DNA of 64,000 nucleotides from Burkholderia sp. NRF60-BP8 (GCF_001522585.2 NZ_CP013372.1:2294001-2358000); one strand, 5' to 3'. Shown: positions 44,950 through 54,824, counted from the stretch's first letter. A program made the numbers and translations. The notes: a model not told the origin generated them from the sequence alone.

Positions 44950-45852
44950 ATGACCGACACGCTGCACGAAGAGCATGCAGCCGCAGATCACGCGATGCGC
45001 AACTGGACCTTCGAGAGGCAAGGCCCGGTCCGAATCGGTTCCGATGCGCACAAGCAGATGTTCTGTCGGATGCTGCTCGACACACACAACCCGTACAAGC
45101 CGGCCGTGATCGACTGGCCGGCGCTCCAGCCGGCCGAACTCAGGCGGCTCACGTCGCTGCCGATCTGGGACATCGCGGTGCAAACCGAAGGCCGCGCGTC
45201 GATCCGCGTGGCGACCTACGCCGCGACGGTCGACGATCCGCTGCTGCGCCGCGCGCTCGAAATGGACGGCGGCGAGGAAGCCCGCCACAAGGTCGTGCTG
45301 TCGAAGCTCGTCGAGGCGTACGGCATCGTGCTCGCGCCGGAACCGCCCTACCCGGCGCCGAAGCATGCCGAATGGGCATGGATGGTCACGGGCTTCAGCG
45401 AGTGCATCGACAGCTTCTTCGCGTTCGGCCTGTTCCGTTCCGCGCAGCGCTCCGGCTATTTCCCGCCCGAACTCGTCGAAACCTTCGAACCGGTGATCCA
45501 GGAAGAAGGCCGCCACATCCTGTTCTTCGTGAACTGGTTCGCGTGGCACTGGCGCAACCTGCCGTGGTGGCGCCGGCCGTGGTTCTTCGTACGCGTCGCG
45601 GCCGTATGGGCGCACCTGATCCGCGAGCGCATCGGCATTGCGCGCGGCATCGACGCCGATGGCGTCGCGCACGACGCGAACTTCCCGGCAACGAGCACCG
45701 CAGACATCGGCGATGCGCTGAACCCGCGCGAACTGATCGAGCTGTGCCTCGCGGAAAACGACCGTCGGATGGCCGGTTACGACGAGCGCCTGCTGCGCCC
45801 GATGTTCGTGCCGCGGATGGCGCGGTTCGCGCTGCGGTTCATGAAGAAGTAA
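44950..45852 (+). CDS. Ferritin-like diiron-domain protein (copy 2)
   Basis: Identical 300-residue product to the gene at 41974-42876, with all diiron ligands (Glu80, Glu110/His113, Glu151, Glu186/His189). It lies directly upstream of the adhesin leader in the same orientation as the adhesin. It is probably the ancestral neighbour of the adhesin gene. Confidence 0.85.
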   Translation: MTDTLHEEHAAADHAMRNWTFERQGPVRIGSDAHKQMFCRMLLDTHNPYKPAVIDWPALQPAELRRLTSLPIWDIAVQTEGRASIRVATYAATVDDPLLRRALEMDGGEEARHKVVLSKLVEAYGIVLAPEPPYPAPKHAEWAWMVTGFSECIDSFFAFGLFRSAQRSGYFPPELVETFEPVIQEEGRHILFFVNWFAWHWRNLPWWRRPWFFVRVAAVWAHLIRERIGIARGIDADGVAHDANFPATSTADIGDALNPRELIELCLAENDRRMAGYDERLLRPMFVPRMARFALRFMKK

Positions 45853-45857
45853 AGTCG

Positions 45858-45888
45858 GGCGCTTGCCGCCGGTCATGCGGCAAGCGCC
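45858..45888 (+). terminator. Hairpin after the ferritin-like gene (copy 2)
   Basis: Same 12-bp perfect stem and 7-base loop as at 42882-42912. It would separate ferritin-like gene transcription from the adhesin leader. Confidence 0.65.
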
Positions 45889-46817
45889 TGGTTCATTCAG
45901 TCCACGGCCCTGGAACGAATGTGGCGTGTCCGACACATTCAATCCATCCCTATTTTTCTTCGCCACGCCAGCACGCGAACGGCATGGGCGACACATTGCC
46001 GCGCCCTGGATCTGACATTTCAGGCGCCGCTGGCCCGACGCTACCCACCGTATCTGACGCCCTGTCGACATCACGCGAAACGCCTGCCGCGAGCGCGCCA
46101 GCTCGACTTCCGGCATGTGCGCCTATTCCGCCTTGACGCCGCTTCGATGCAATCGTCAATAGGACAAATCCGATAAATTGACGCGAATTGTTTCATCACC
46201 GCGCCCTGTAGCACTTTTTTACAACTTCCCCCGACCGGTCGCCCCGGAATGCCCGCCGCGCGGGCTCCTGCGCCGGCCGAGATGCGCATATCGGCATAAT
46301 TCAATTCCCTCTGAATCGGATAAATTTAATTATCAGATAACCACGAAATACAAACTCAAATCCGATCAAAACCAAAATATTAACAAGTTAAATAAATGAC
46401 GAACGCATTATTCGCCAGCACATCCATTTATATTACAAACATGAAAGGATTCGATGGCGCGCAAACGTTTGCTATTTCATTTGTCTTACTTTTTGAGCGC
46501 TCCGATGTGTAACCTCTCGCACAAAACTCGATCAACGCATTGATTTAGAAGGAAAATTTTTTACTGCAACAGACGATTCCGCCCCCTACATCTAGCGTTC
46601 CACGGTCTTTCAAATTCATTCGCTCCAGATGCATCAAAACACGATGCATTAACCATTCTTTAACTTTAAAACCGCCTCATTTATCACTGTTTGTCAATCT
46701 CTAAAATCCACCTCCAATAAACTCCGCCCATCAATTTTGAGATTCGCGCGAGCGCACGGAGCAATCCTCTAACGAAAGAGACCGGTGTGTGTCGTGCACA
46801 TTTGGAGGTAGCAGGAC
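45889..46817 (+). promoter_or_regulatory. Adhesin promoter and leader region
   Basis: More than 900 bp with no gene before the adhesin ATG. The part from about 46280 to 46780 is AT-rich. Two GATGCAT elements lie at 46628-46634 and 46643-46649. A possible -35 TTGTCA (46691-46696) has only a poor -10 partner, so the start site is not fixed. The ribosome site GGAGG is at 46804-46808, nine bases before the ATG. The long AT-rich leader suggests silencing and multi-factor control. Confidence 0.6.
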
Positions 46818-49800
46818 ATGAACCGCACATACCGCTCGATCTGGAACGAAGCGCTTGGCGCCTGGGTAGCGGCATCGGAACTCGATTCGGCACGGGGCAA
46901 GCCGAACAAGTCGGCCGTTGCTGCCGCAGTATTGGCCGCCGTCGTCATGCTCCCGTCGCTCGCCGGCGCCAATACCTTCGTGCCAGGCACGACGAACGGT
47001 ACCCAATTCACCGTGTCGTCGTGTACGTCGAGCGGTGGCAGCGGCACCGTCGGCCGCACGACGACAGGCAACACCAATGCCTATCCCGTCGACGGCTCCG
47101 GCACCTACTCCACGGTTGCGGGCTGCAACTCCAGCGGCAACAACAATCTCGCGGCCACGGTTTATGGTGCATTCGCGCAAGTGACCGGCACCGGTGGTAC
47201 GGCGACGGGCTTTCTGTCGTCTGCTGCGCTCTGGGGCACGTCTGCCGGTCTCGAGTCGACCGCCAGCGGCGCCGGTTCTACCGCGCTCGGCTTCGGGGCA
47301 ACGGCCAACGCATTGAATTCGGTCGCGATCGGCGGTGCAGCCGGTAACGGCACCACCCCGCTTTCCTATGCAAACTCGACCATCGCTTCGGGCGCGGGCG
47401 CAGTCGCCATCGGCAGCAACGCGACGAAGGGCGCGCAGTCCACCGCGTCGGACGGCATCGCGATCGGCGGGCAGTCGTCGGTCGCATCGGCTGCCACGTC
47501 GGGTATCGCAGTCGGCCGTGGCGCGACCGTCAACGGTGCGTACGGCATCGCGCAAGGCGATGGCGTCGTCTCCGGCGCAACGGGCCGAAACGTCGCAATC
47601 GGCTCGTCGGGCACGACGGCGAACAGCGCGACCTCGGCCGGCGGCGCGGTCGCGATCGGCCGGGGCCAGAGCGCCAGCGGCGACGGCGCCGTTGCGATCG
47701 GCGATCCGAACAGCGCGACCGGCACGGGCGCGCTGGCAATCGGCGCGAACGACACGTCGAACGGTTCCGGCGCCATCGCGCTCGGCAACAACAACTCCGC
47801 GAGCGGCACGGGTTCCGTTGCGCTCGGCAACAGCAGCACGGCGACCAACAGCTCCGTCGCCATCGGCAGCTCGGCGTCGGCGACCGGTACCAACGGCGCG
47901 GTTGCCATCGGTAATGCGGCAACCGCGAACGGCACCGGCGCAATCGCGCTCGGTAACGTCGGCAGCTTTGCCGCCAATTCGATCGCAAGCGGTGCGGACG
48001 CACTCGCGCTCGGTAACGGCTCGACGGCCAGCGGCACCTCCGGCGCGGTCGCCGTCGGCGCGGCAGCCGTGGCGTCTGCAAACTATGGCACGGCACTCGG
48101 TTCGAATTCGACCGCAAGCGTCGCAAACTCGGTCGCCCTCGGCTACAACGCGCTGACGACCAGCGCAGCAACGGCGACGTCCGGCGGCACCACCACCGTC
48201 AGCAGCGCCACGATCGGCGGTCAGACGTTCGGCAACTTCGCCGGCGCCAATTCGGCGGGCGGTGTGGTCAGCGTCGGGCAGTCGGGCTCGGAACGCCGCA
48301 TCCAGAACGTCGCGGCAGGTCTCGTCACCGCAACCAGCACCGACGCGATCAACGGCAGCCAGCTCTATTCGGTTGCGAGCACGACGACGTCGAGCATCAC
48401 GAGCCTGTCGACGTCGGCGTCGACGGGTCTGTCGTCGGCTAATAGCTCGATCACGTCGCTCTCGACTTCGACCTCGACGGGTCTGTCGACGGCCAACAGC
48501 TCCATCACGTCGCTGTCGACTTCGACTTCGACGGGTCTGTCGTCGGCTAACAGCTCCATCACGTCGCTCTCGACTTCGACCTCGACGGGCCTGTCCACGG
48601 CTAACAGCTCCATCACGTCGCTCTCGACTTCGACCTCGACGGGCCTGTCCACGGCTAACAGCTCCATCACGTCGCTCTCGACTTCGACCTCGACGGGCCT
48701 GTCCACGGCTAACAGCTCGATCACGTCGCTCTCGACTTCGACTTCGACGGGTCTGTCGTCGGCTAACAGCTCCATCACGTCGCTCTCGACTTCGACCTCG
48801 ACGGGCCTGTCCACGGCTAACAGCTCGATCACGTCGCTCTCGACTTCGACCTCGACGGGTCTGTCGTCGGCTAACAGCTCCATCACGTCGCTCTCGACTT
48901 CGACCTCGACGGGCCTGTCCACGGCTAACAGCTCGATCACGTCGCTCTCGACTTCGACCTCGACGGGTCTGTCGTCGGCTAACAGCTCCATCACGTCGCT
49001 CTCGACTTCGACTTCGACCGGCCTGTCCACGGCCAACAGCTCCATCACCTCGCTCTCGACCTCGACTTCGACGGGTCTGTCCACGGCTAACAGCTCAATC
49101 ACCTCGCTGTCGACTTCAACCTCGACTGGTTTGTCGTCGGCTACGAGCTCCATCGGTTCGCTCTCCACCGGCCTGAGCTCGACCAACAGCTCCGTCACCT
49201 CGCTGTCCACGTCGACTTCGACGGGTCTGTCCACGGCCAATAGCTCCATCACGTCCCTGTCGACCTCCACGTCGACGGGTCTTTCGACGGCCAACAGCTC
49301 AATCACCTCGCTGTCGACTTCGACCTCGACCGGTTTGTCGTCGGCTACGAGCTCCATCGGTTCGCTCTCCACCGGCCTGAGCTCGACCAACAGCTCCGTC
49401 ACCTCGCTGTCCACGTCGACTTCGACTGGCCTGTCCACGGCCAACAGCTCGATCACGTCGTTGTCCACGTCGACCTCGACCGGCATCAACTCGCTGTCCA
49501 CCGGCCTGAGCACGGTCTCGACGAAGACGGACAATCTCGGTAGCAGTACCGCCTCGGCACTTGGCGGCGGTTCGACGTACGACCCGACGACGGGCAAGGT
49601 CTCGGCCCCGTCGTACACCACGTACAACGCGAATGGCACGACGTCGACGGCCAACAGCGTGGGCTCGGCGATCAACAACATCAACAGCCAGGGCATCAAG
49701 TACTTCCACGCGAACTCGAGCGGCCCCGACAGCACCGCAACGGGCGCCGACGCTGTCGCCATTGGCTCCGGCGCTGTCGCCAGCACGACCAACTCCGTCG

Positions 49801-52800
49801 CCATCGGCCTCGGCGCTAGCGCCAGCACGGACAACTCCGTCGCGCTCGGCGCCAACTCGAAGACCACCGCGGCAACCGCCACGAGCAGCGCCACCGTCAA
49901 CGGCGTGACGTTCAGCGGATTCGCTGGCGCCAATCCGGTCGGCGTCGTCAGCGTGGGTGATAGCGGCAAGGAACGACAAGTCACCAACGTTGCCGCAGGC
50001 CAGGTGACTCCGACCAGTACCGATGCGATCAACGGTAGCCAGCTGTATTCGGTCGCTCAACAAGTCGGTACTGCGACCAGCGCCATTTCGTCGCTGTCGA
50101 CTTCGACTTCGACGGGCTTGTCGTCGGCCAATAGCTCCATCACGTCGCTGTCGACCTCGACCTCGACGGGCCTGTCCACGGCCAACAGCTCCATCACGTC
50201 GCTCTCGACTTCGACCTCGACGGGTCTGTCCACGGCTAACAGCTCGATCACGTCGCTTTCGACTTCGACTTCGACGGGTCTGTCCACGGCCAATAGTTCG
50301 ATCACGTCGCTTTCGACTTCGACCTCGACGGGTCTGTCAACGGCCAATAGCTCGATCACGTCGCTTTCGACCTCCACGTCGACGGGTCTGTCGACGGCCA
50401 ACAGCTCGATCACGTCGCTCTCGACTTCGACTTCGACGGGTCTGTCCACGGCCAACAGCTCGATCACCTCGCTTTCGACTTCGACTTCGACGGGTCTGTC
50501 GACGGCTAACAGCTCGATCACGTCGCTCTCGACCTCCACGTCGACGGGTCTGTCGTCGGCCAACAGCTCCATCACGTCGCTGTCCACGTCGACTTCGACG
50601 GGTCTGTCCACGGCCAACAGCTCGATCACGTCGCTTTCGACTTCGACCTCGACGGGTCTGTCGACGGCCAATAGCTCCATCACGTCGCTTTCGACCTCCA
50701 CGTCGACGGGTCTGTCCACGGCTAACAGCTCCATCACGTCGCTCTCGACTTCGACCTCGACGGGTCTGTCCACGGCCAACAGCTCGATCACGTCGCTTTC
50801 GACTTCGACTTCGACGGGTCTGTCCACGGCTAACAGCTCCATCACGTCGCTCTCGACTTCGACCTCGACGGGCCTGTCCACGGCCAACAGCTCGATCACG
50901 TCGCTGTCGACCTCGACTTCGACCGGTCTGTCGACGGCCAACAGCTCGATCACGTCGCTTTCGACCTCCACGTCGACGGGTCTGTCGTCGGCCAACAGCT
51001 CCATCACGTCGCTTTCGACTTCGACTTCGACGGGTCTGTCCACGGCCAACAGCTCGATCACCTCGCTGTCCACGTCGACCTCGACCGGTCTCTCGTCGGC
51101 GAATAGCTCGATCACATCGCTGTCGACCTCGACTTCGACCGGTCTGTCGACGGCCAACAGCTCGATCACGTCGCTTTCGACTTCGACTTCGACCGGTCTG
51201 TCCACGGCCAATAGCTCGATCACGTCGCTTTCGACCTCGACTTCGACCGGTCTGTCCACGGCTAACAGCTCCATCACGTCGCTGTCCACGTCGACTTCGA
51301 CTGGCCTGTCCACGGCCAATAGCTCGATCACGTCGCTTTCGACCTCGACTTCGACCGGTCTGTCCACGGCCAATAGCTCGATCACGTCGCTGTCCACGTC
51401 GACCTCGACGGGTCTGTCGACGGCCAACAGCTCGATCACGTCGCTGTCCACGTCGACTTCGACGGGTCTGTCCACGGCTAACAGCTCCATCACGTCGCTG
51501 TCCACGTCGACCTCGACTGGCCTGTCCACGGCCAACAGCTCCATCACGTCGCTCTCGACCTCGACTTCGACGGGTCTGTCGACGGCTAACAGCTCCATCA
51601 CGTCGCTTTCGACCTCCACGTCGACGGGTCTGTCCACGGCCAACAGCTCGATCACGTCGCTCTCGACCTCGACTTCGACGGGTCTGTCGACGGCCAATAG
51701 CTCCATCACGTCGCTCTCGACCTCGACTTCGACTGGCCTGTCCACGGCTAACAGCTCCATCACGTCGCTGTCGACCTCGACCTCGACGGGTCTGTCGTCG
51801 GCCAACAGCTCCATCACGTCGCTGTCGACCTCGACTTCGACGGGTCTGTCCACGGCCAACAGCTCGATCACGTCGCTGTCCACGTCGACTTCGACGGGTC
51901 TGTCCACGGCTAACAGCTCGATCACGTCGCTTTCGACTTCGACTTCGACGGGTCTGTCGACGGCTAACAGCTCGATCACGTCGCTGTCGACCTCGACTTC
52001 GACTGGCCTGTCCACGGCTAACAGCTCCATCACGTCGTTGTCGACCTCGACTTCGACGGGTCTGTCTACGGCTAACAGCTCGATCACGTCGCTGTCGACT
52101 TCGACCTCGACTGGCCTGTCGACGGCCAACAGCTCGATCACGTCGTTGTCCACGTCGACCTCGACCGGCCTGTCCACGGCCAACAGCTCGATCACGTCGC
52201 TGTCGACCTCGACTTCGACCGGTCTGTCGACGGCTAACAGCTCGATCACGTCGCTGTCGACTTCGACCTCGACTGGCCTGTCGACGGCCAACAGCTCGAT
52301 CACGTCGCTCTCGACTTCGACTTCGACCGGCCTGTCCACGGCCAACAGCTCGATCACGTCGCTGTCGACTTCGACCTCGACCGGCCTGTCCACGGCCAAC
52401 AGCTCGATCACGTCGTTGTCGACCTCGACTTCGACCGGTCTGTCGACGGCCAACAGCTCGATCACGTCGTTGTCGACCTCGACTTCGACCGGTCTGTCGA
52501 CGGCTAACAGCTCGATCACGTCGCTGTCCACGTCGACCTCGACCGGCCTGTCCACGGCCAACAGCTCGATCACGTCGCTCTCGACTTCGACTTCGACCGG
52601 CCTGTCCACGGCCAACAGCTCGATCACGTCGCTGTCGACTTCGACCTCGACCGGCCTGTCCACGGCCAACAGCTCGATCACGTCGTTGTCGACCTCGACT
52701 TCGACCGGTCTGTCGACGGCCAACAGCTCGATCACGTCGTTGTCGACCTCGACTTCGACCGGTCTGTCGACGGCTAACAGCTCGATCACGTCGCTGTCCA

Positions 52801-54824
52801 CGTCGACCTCGACCGGCCTGTCCACGGCCAACAGCTCGATCACGTCGCTCTCGACTTCGACTTCGACCGGCCTGTCCACGGCCAACAGCTCGATCACGTC
52901 GCTGTCGACCTCGACCTCGACGGGTCTGTCGTCGGCCAACAGCTCGATCAGCTCGCTGTCGACCTCGACCTCGACCGGCCTGTCGTCCGCCAACAGCTCG
53001 ATCACGTCCCTGTCGACCTCGACCTCGACCGGCATCAGCTCGCTGTCCACCGGCCTGAGCAGCACGGACAGCACGATCCTGTCGCTGTCCACGTCGACGT
53101 CGACCGGCATCGGCTCGCTGTCCACCGGCCTGAGCAGCACGAACAGCTCGGTGTCGTCGCTGTCCACCTCGACCTCGACCGCGATCAACGCCGCGAAGAC
53201 GCACTACTACAGCGTCAACGACAACGGCGTGCAGCAAGCCAACTACGCCAACGACGGCGCCACGGGCACCAACGCCCTCGCCGCCGGCGTGAACGCCAGC
53301 GCGGCGGGCGCCAGCAGCGTCGCAGTCGGCGACGGCTCGAACGCGCAGACGGCAGGCGCGGTCGCGATCGGTCAGAACGCATCGGCGACGGGCGGCAAGG
53401 CGGTATCGATCGGCTCCGGCAACACCGCGTCCGGCGACGGCGCAGTCGCGATCGGCGATCCGAACGTTGCGACGGGCACCGGCGCCGTGGCGATGGGTGC
53501 GAACAACACGGCGACCGGCGACGGCGCGGTGTCCCTCGGCAACCAGAACACGGCAACCGGTGCCAGCGCGCTCGCCCTCGGCAGCTCGAACCAGGCCACC
53601 GCGGACAACACGATCGCGCTGGGCAGCCAGGCCACGGCCAGCGCCACGGGCGCACAGGCCTACGGCTCGGCCGCCAAGGCCACGGCCGCCGACGCGCTCG
53701 CCTTCGGCACGAACGCGCAAGCGAACGTCGCGAACTCGATCGCACTCGGCGCGAACTCGGTCACGGCCGCGGCGGTCGGCACCTCGAGCGCCACGATCGG
53801 CGGCGTCACGTACCCGTTCGCGGGCGGCTCGCCGGTCGGCGTGGTGAGCGTCGGCGCACCGGGCGCGGAGCGCCAGATCACGAACGTCGCCGCGGGCCGG
53901 ATCTCGGCCACGAGCACGGACGCGATCAACGGCAGCCAGCTGAACGCGACGAACAACGCGATCAACACGCTGTCGACGTCCACCGCATCGAACGTCGCGT
54001 CGCTGTCGACCGGCATCAACTCGCTGTCGACCGGCCTGAGCACGACGAACAGCAACGTGGCGTCGCTGTCCACGTCGACCTCGACCGCGATCAACTCGCT
54101 GTCGACGGGCCTCAGCACGGTGAACAGCAACGTCAACTCGCTGTCGACGTCGACCTCGACGGGCATCGGTTCGCTGTCCACCGGCCTGAGCACGACGAAC
54201 AGCAACGTGGCGTCGCTGTCGACCGGCGTGACGAACATCAACAACCAGTTGAACCAGCTGTCGACGACGCTCAACAACAACACGACGCGTGCGGCGAACA
54301 ACAACGGCATCGCGGCCGACATGAACGGCAAGGGCACCGACGTCCCGACCGTCACCGCCGGCTCGAACTCGGTGGCGATCGGCGCGGGCTCGAACGACGG
54401 CGGTCGCTCGAACGTGGTGTCGGTCGGTAGCGACACGCAGCAGCGCCAGATCACGAACGTCGCGCCGGGTACGCAAGGCACCGACGCGGTGAACGTGAAC
54501 CAGCTGACGCAGGTGCAGACGACGCTGTCGACGGCACTGTCGGGCCAGCAGGCGCAGATCAACTCGTTGGGTTCGCAACTGCAGCAGACCGACCAGATGG
54601 CGAAGCAGGGTATCGCGGCCGTCGGCGCGATGGCGTCGATCCCGCAGCTCGATCGCGACGCCAACTTCGGGATGGGCGTGGGCACGTCGACCTTCCTCGG
54701 CCAGAAGGCGATGGCGGTCAACATGCAGGCGCGCATCACGGAGAACCTGAAGGCGTCGATCAACGGCGGTTTCAGCGGCGGTCAGAAGGTGATCGGCGCC
54801 GGCATGCTGTATCAGTGGAAGTAA
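46818..54824 (+). CDS. Trimeric autotransporter adhesin (type Vc), ESPR type
   Basis: 2,668 residues. An extended signal peptide (ESPR: MNRTYRSIWNEALGAWVAAS, basic and hydrophobic part to about residue 51) is followed by a YadA-like head of AIG/VAIG repeats (about 155-450). Neck motifs (ERRIQNVAAG with DAINGSQLYSV) occur near residues 490, 1045 and 2345. Two stalk blocks of an 18-residue Ser/Thr repeat follow the first two necks. A second head lies at about 2140-2330. The C-terminal YadA anchor (QMAKQGIAAVGAMASIPQLD ... YQWK) forms the outer-membrane barrel as a trimer. The last residue is lysine after the usual aromatic. Likely role: surface attachment or serum resistance. Confidence 0.96.
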   Translation: MNRTYRSIWNEALGAWVAASELDSARGKPNKSAVAAAVLAAVVMLPSLAGANTFVPGTTNGTQFTVSSCTSSGGSGTVGRTTTGNTNAYPVDGSGTYSTVAGCNSSGNNNLAATVYGAFAQVTGTGGTATGFLSSAALWGTSAGLESTASGAGSTALGFGATANALNSVAIGGAAGNGTTPLSYANSTIASGAGAVAIGSNATKGAQSTASDGIAIGGQSSVASAATSGIAVGRGATVNGAYGIAQGDGVVSGATGRNVAIGSSGTTANSATSAGGAVAIGRGQSASGDGAVAIGDPNSATGTGALAIGANDTSNGSGAIALGNNNSASGTGSVALGNSSTATNSSVAIGSSASATGTNGAVAIGNAATANGTGAIALGNVGSFAANSIASGADALALGNGSTASGTSGAVAVGAAAVASANYGTALGSNSTASVANSVALGYNALTTSAATATSGGTTTVSSATIGGQTFGNFAGANSAGGVVSVGQSGSERRIQNVAAGLVTATSTDAINGSQLYSVASTTTSSITSLSTSASTGLSSANSSITSLSTSTSTGLSTANSSITSLSTSTSTGLSSANSSITSLSTSTSTGLSTANSSITSLSTSTSTGLSTANSSITSLSTSTSTGLSTANSSITSLSTSTSTGLSSANSSITSLSTSTSTGLSTANSSITSLSTSTSTGLSSANSSITSLSTSTSTGLSTANSSITSLSTSTSTGLSSANSSITSLSTSTSTGLSTANSSITSLSTSTSTGLSTANSSITSLSTSTSTGLSSATSSIGSLSTGLSSTNSSVTSLSTSTSTGLSTANSSITSLSTSTSTGLSTANSSITSLSTSTSTGLSSATSSIGSLSTGLSSTNSSVTSLSTSTSTGLSTANSSITSLSTSTSTGINSLSTGLSTVSTKTDNLGSSTASALGGGSTYDPTTGKVSAPSYTTYNANGTTSTANSVGSAINNINSQGIKYFHANSSGPDSTATGADAVAIGSGAVASTTNSVAIGLGASASTDNSVALGANSKTTAATATSSATVNGVTFSGFAGANPVGVVSVGDSGKERQVTNVAAGQVTPTSTDAINGSQLYSVAQQVGTATSAISSLSTSTSTGLSSANSSITSLSTSTSTGLSTANSSITSLSTSTSTGLSTANSSITSLSTSTSTGLSTANSSITSLSTSTSTGLSTANSSITSLSTSTSTGLSTANSSITSLSTSTSTGLSTANSSITSLSTSTSTGLSTANSSITSLSTSTSTGLSSANSSITSLSTSTSTGLSTANSSITSLSTSTSTGLSTANSSITSLSTSTSTGLSTANSSITSLSTSTSTGLSTANSSITSLSTSTSTGLSTANSSITSLSTSTSTGLSTANSSITSLSTSTSTGLSTANSSITSLSTSTSTGLSSANSSITSLSTSTSTGLSTANSSITSLSTSTSTGLSSANSSITSLSTSTSTGLSTANSSITSLSTSTSTGLSTANSSITSLSTSTSTGLSTANSSITSLSTSTSTGLSTANSSITSLSTSTSTGLSTANSSITSLSTSTSTGLSTANSSITSLSTSTSTGLSTANSSITSLSTSTSTGLSTANSSITSLSTSTSTGLSTANSSITSLSTSTSTGLSTANSSITSLSTSTSTGLSTANSSITSLSTSTSTGLSTANSSITSLSTSTSTGLSSANSSITSLSTSTSTGLSTANSSITSLSTSTSTGLSTANSSITSLSTSTSTGLSTANSSITSLSTSTSTGLSTANSSITSLSTSTSTGLSTANSSITSLSTSTSTGLSTANSSITSLSTSTSTGLSTANSSITSLSTSTSTGLSTANSSITSLSTSTSTGLSTANSSITSLSTSTSTGLSTANSSITSLSTSTSTGLSTANSSITSLSTSTSTGLSTANSSITSLSTSTSTGLSTANSSITSLSTSTSTGLSTANSSITSLSTSTSTGLSTANSSITSLSTSTSTGLSTANSSITSLSTSTSTGLSTANSSITSLSTSTSTGLSTANSSITSLSTSTSTGLSTANSSITSLSTSTSTGLSTANSSITSLSTSTSTGLSSANSSISSLSTSTSTGLSSANSSITSLSTSTSTGISSLSTGLSSTDSTILSLSTSTSTGIGSLSTGLSSTNSSVSSLSTSTSTAINAAKTHYYSVNDNGVQQANYANDGATGTNALAAGVNASAAGASSVAVGDGSNAQTAGAVAIGQNASATGGKAVSIGSGNTASGDGAVAIGDPNVATGTGAVAMGANNTATGDGAVSLGNQNTATGASALALGSSNQATADNTIALGSQATASATGAQAYGSAAKATAADALAFGTNAQANVANSIALGANSVTAAAVGTSSATIGGVTYPFAGGSPVGVVSVGAPGAERQITNVAAGRISATSTDAINGSQLNATNNAINTLSTSTASNVASLSTGINSLSTGLSTTNSNVASLSTSTSTAINSLSTGLSTVNSNVNSLSTSTSTGIGSLSTGLSTTNSNVASLSTGVTNINNQLNQLSTTLNNNTTRAANNNGIAADMNGKGTDVPTVTAGSNSVAIGAGSNDGGRSNVVSVGSDTQQRQITNVAPGTQGTDAVNVNQLTQVQTTLSTALSGQQAQINSLGSQLQQTDQMAKQGIAAVGAMASIPQLDRDANFGMGVGTSTFLGQKAMAVNMQARITENLKASINGGFSGGQKVIGAGMLYQWK
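48405..49160 (+). repeat. Stalk repeat block 1: 14 copies of a 54-bp unit
   Basis: The 18-residue unit S-S-I-T-S-L-S-T-S-T-S-T-G-L-S-T/S-A-N recurs in perfect 54-bp register; the first and last regular Leu codons lie 702 bp (13 periods) apart. Variants GLSSATSSIGSLSTGLSSTN interrupt the pattern from 49140 to about 49500. Copies differ mostly at synonymous positions (tcg/tcc, ggc/ggt). Confidence 0.95.
50094..53063 (+). repeat. Stalk repeat block 2: 55 copies of a 54-bp unit
   Basis: The same 18-residue Ser/Thr unit. The first and last Leu codons (50094 and 53010) are 2,916 bp apart, exactly 54 periods, so no copy has lost or gained a base. Local higher-order duplication is visible: 52195-52540 and 52495-52840 share the same order of synonymous variants. 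The unit length is a multiple of three, so copy-number change keeps the frame. Confidence 0.96.

Larger units (their letters stand above)
43830..46806 (+). repeat. Tandem duplication, unit 2 (2,977 bp)
   Basis: Direct repeat of 40854-43829, one base longer through an extra C at 46582-46586. Its right end runs into GGTAGCAGGACATG, the intact adhesin ribosome site and start, so this unit keeps the native adhesin leader. The near-identity points to a recent event or frequent homogenisation. Confidence 0.97.

Noticed and set aside
40854..46806. Composite transposon or insertion sequence as the cause of the duplication
   Set aside because: No transposase, terminal inverted repeats or target-site duplications were seen at either boundary. 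The copies abut directly.
48405..53063. CRISPR-like repetitive DNA
   Set aside because: The repeats are contiguous 54-bp coding units with no unique spacers, and they translate into one continuous adhesin stalk.
50057..53188. Long open frames opposite and alongside the adhesin (minus-strand 1,043 and 1,793 codons; plus-strand 1,011 codons in another frame)
   Set aside because: The 54-bp unit is a multiple of three, so any frame without a stop in one copy stays open through the whole block. The products are monotonous Val/Glu/Asp or Arg-rich repeats without starts, signals or domains.
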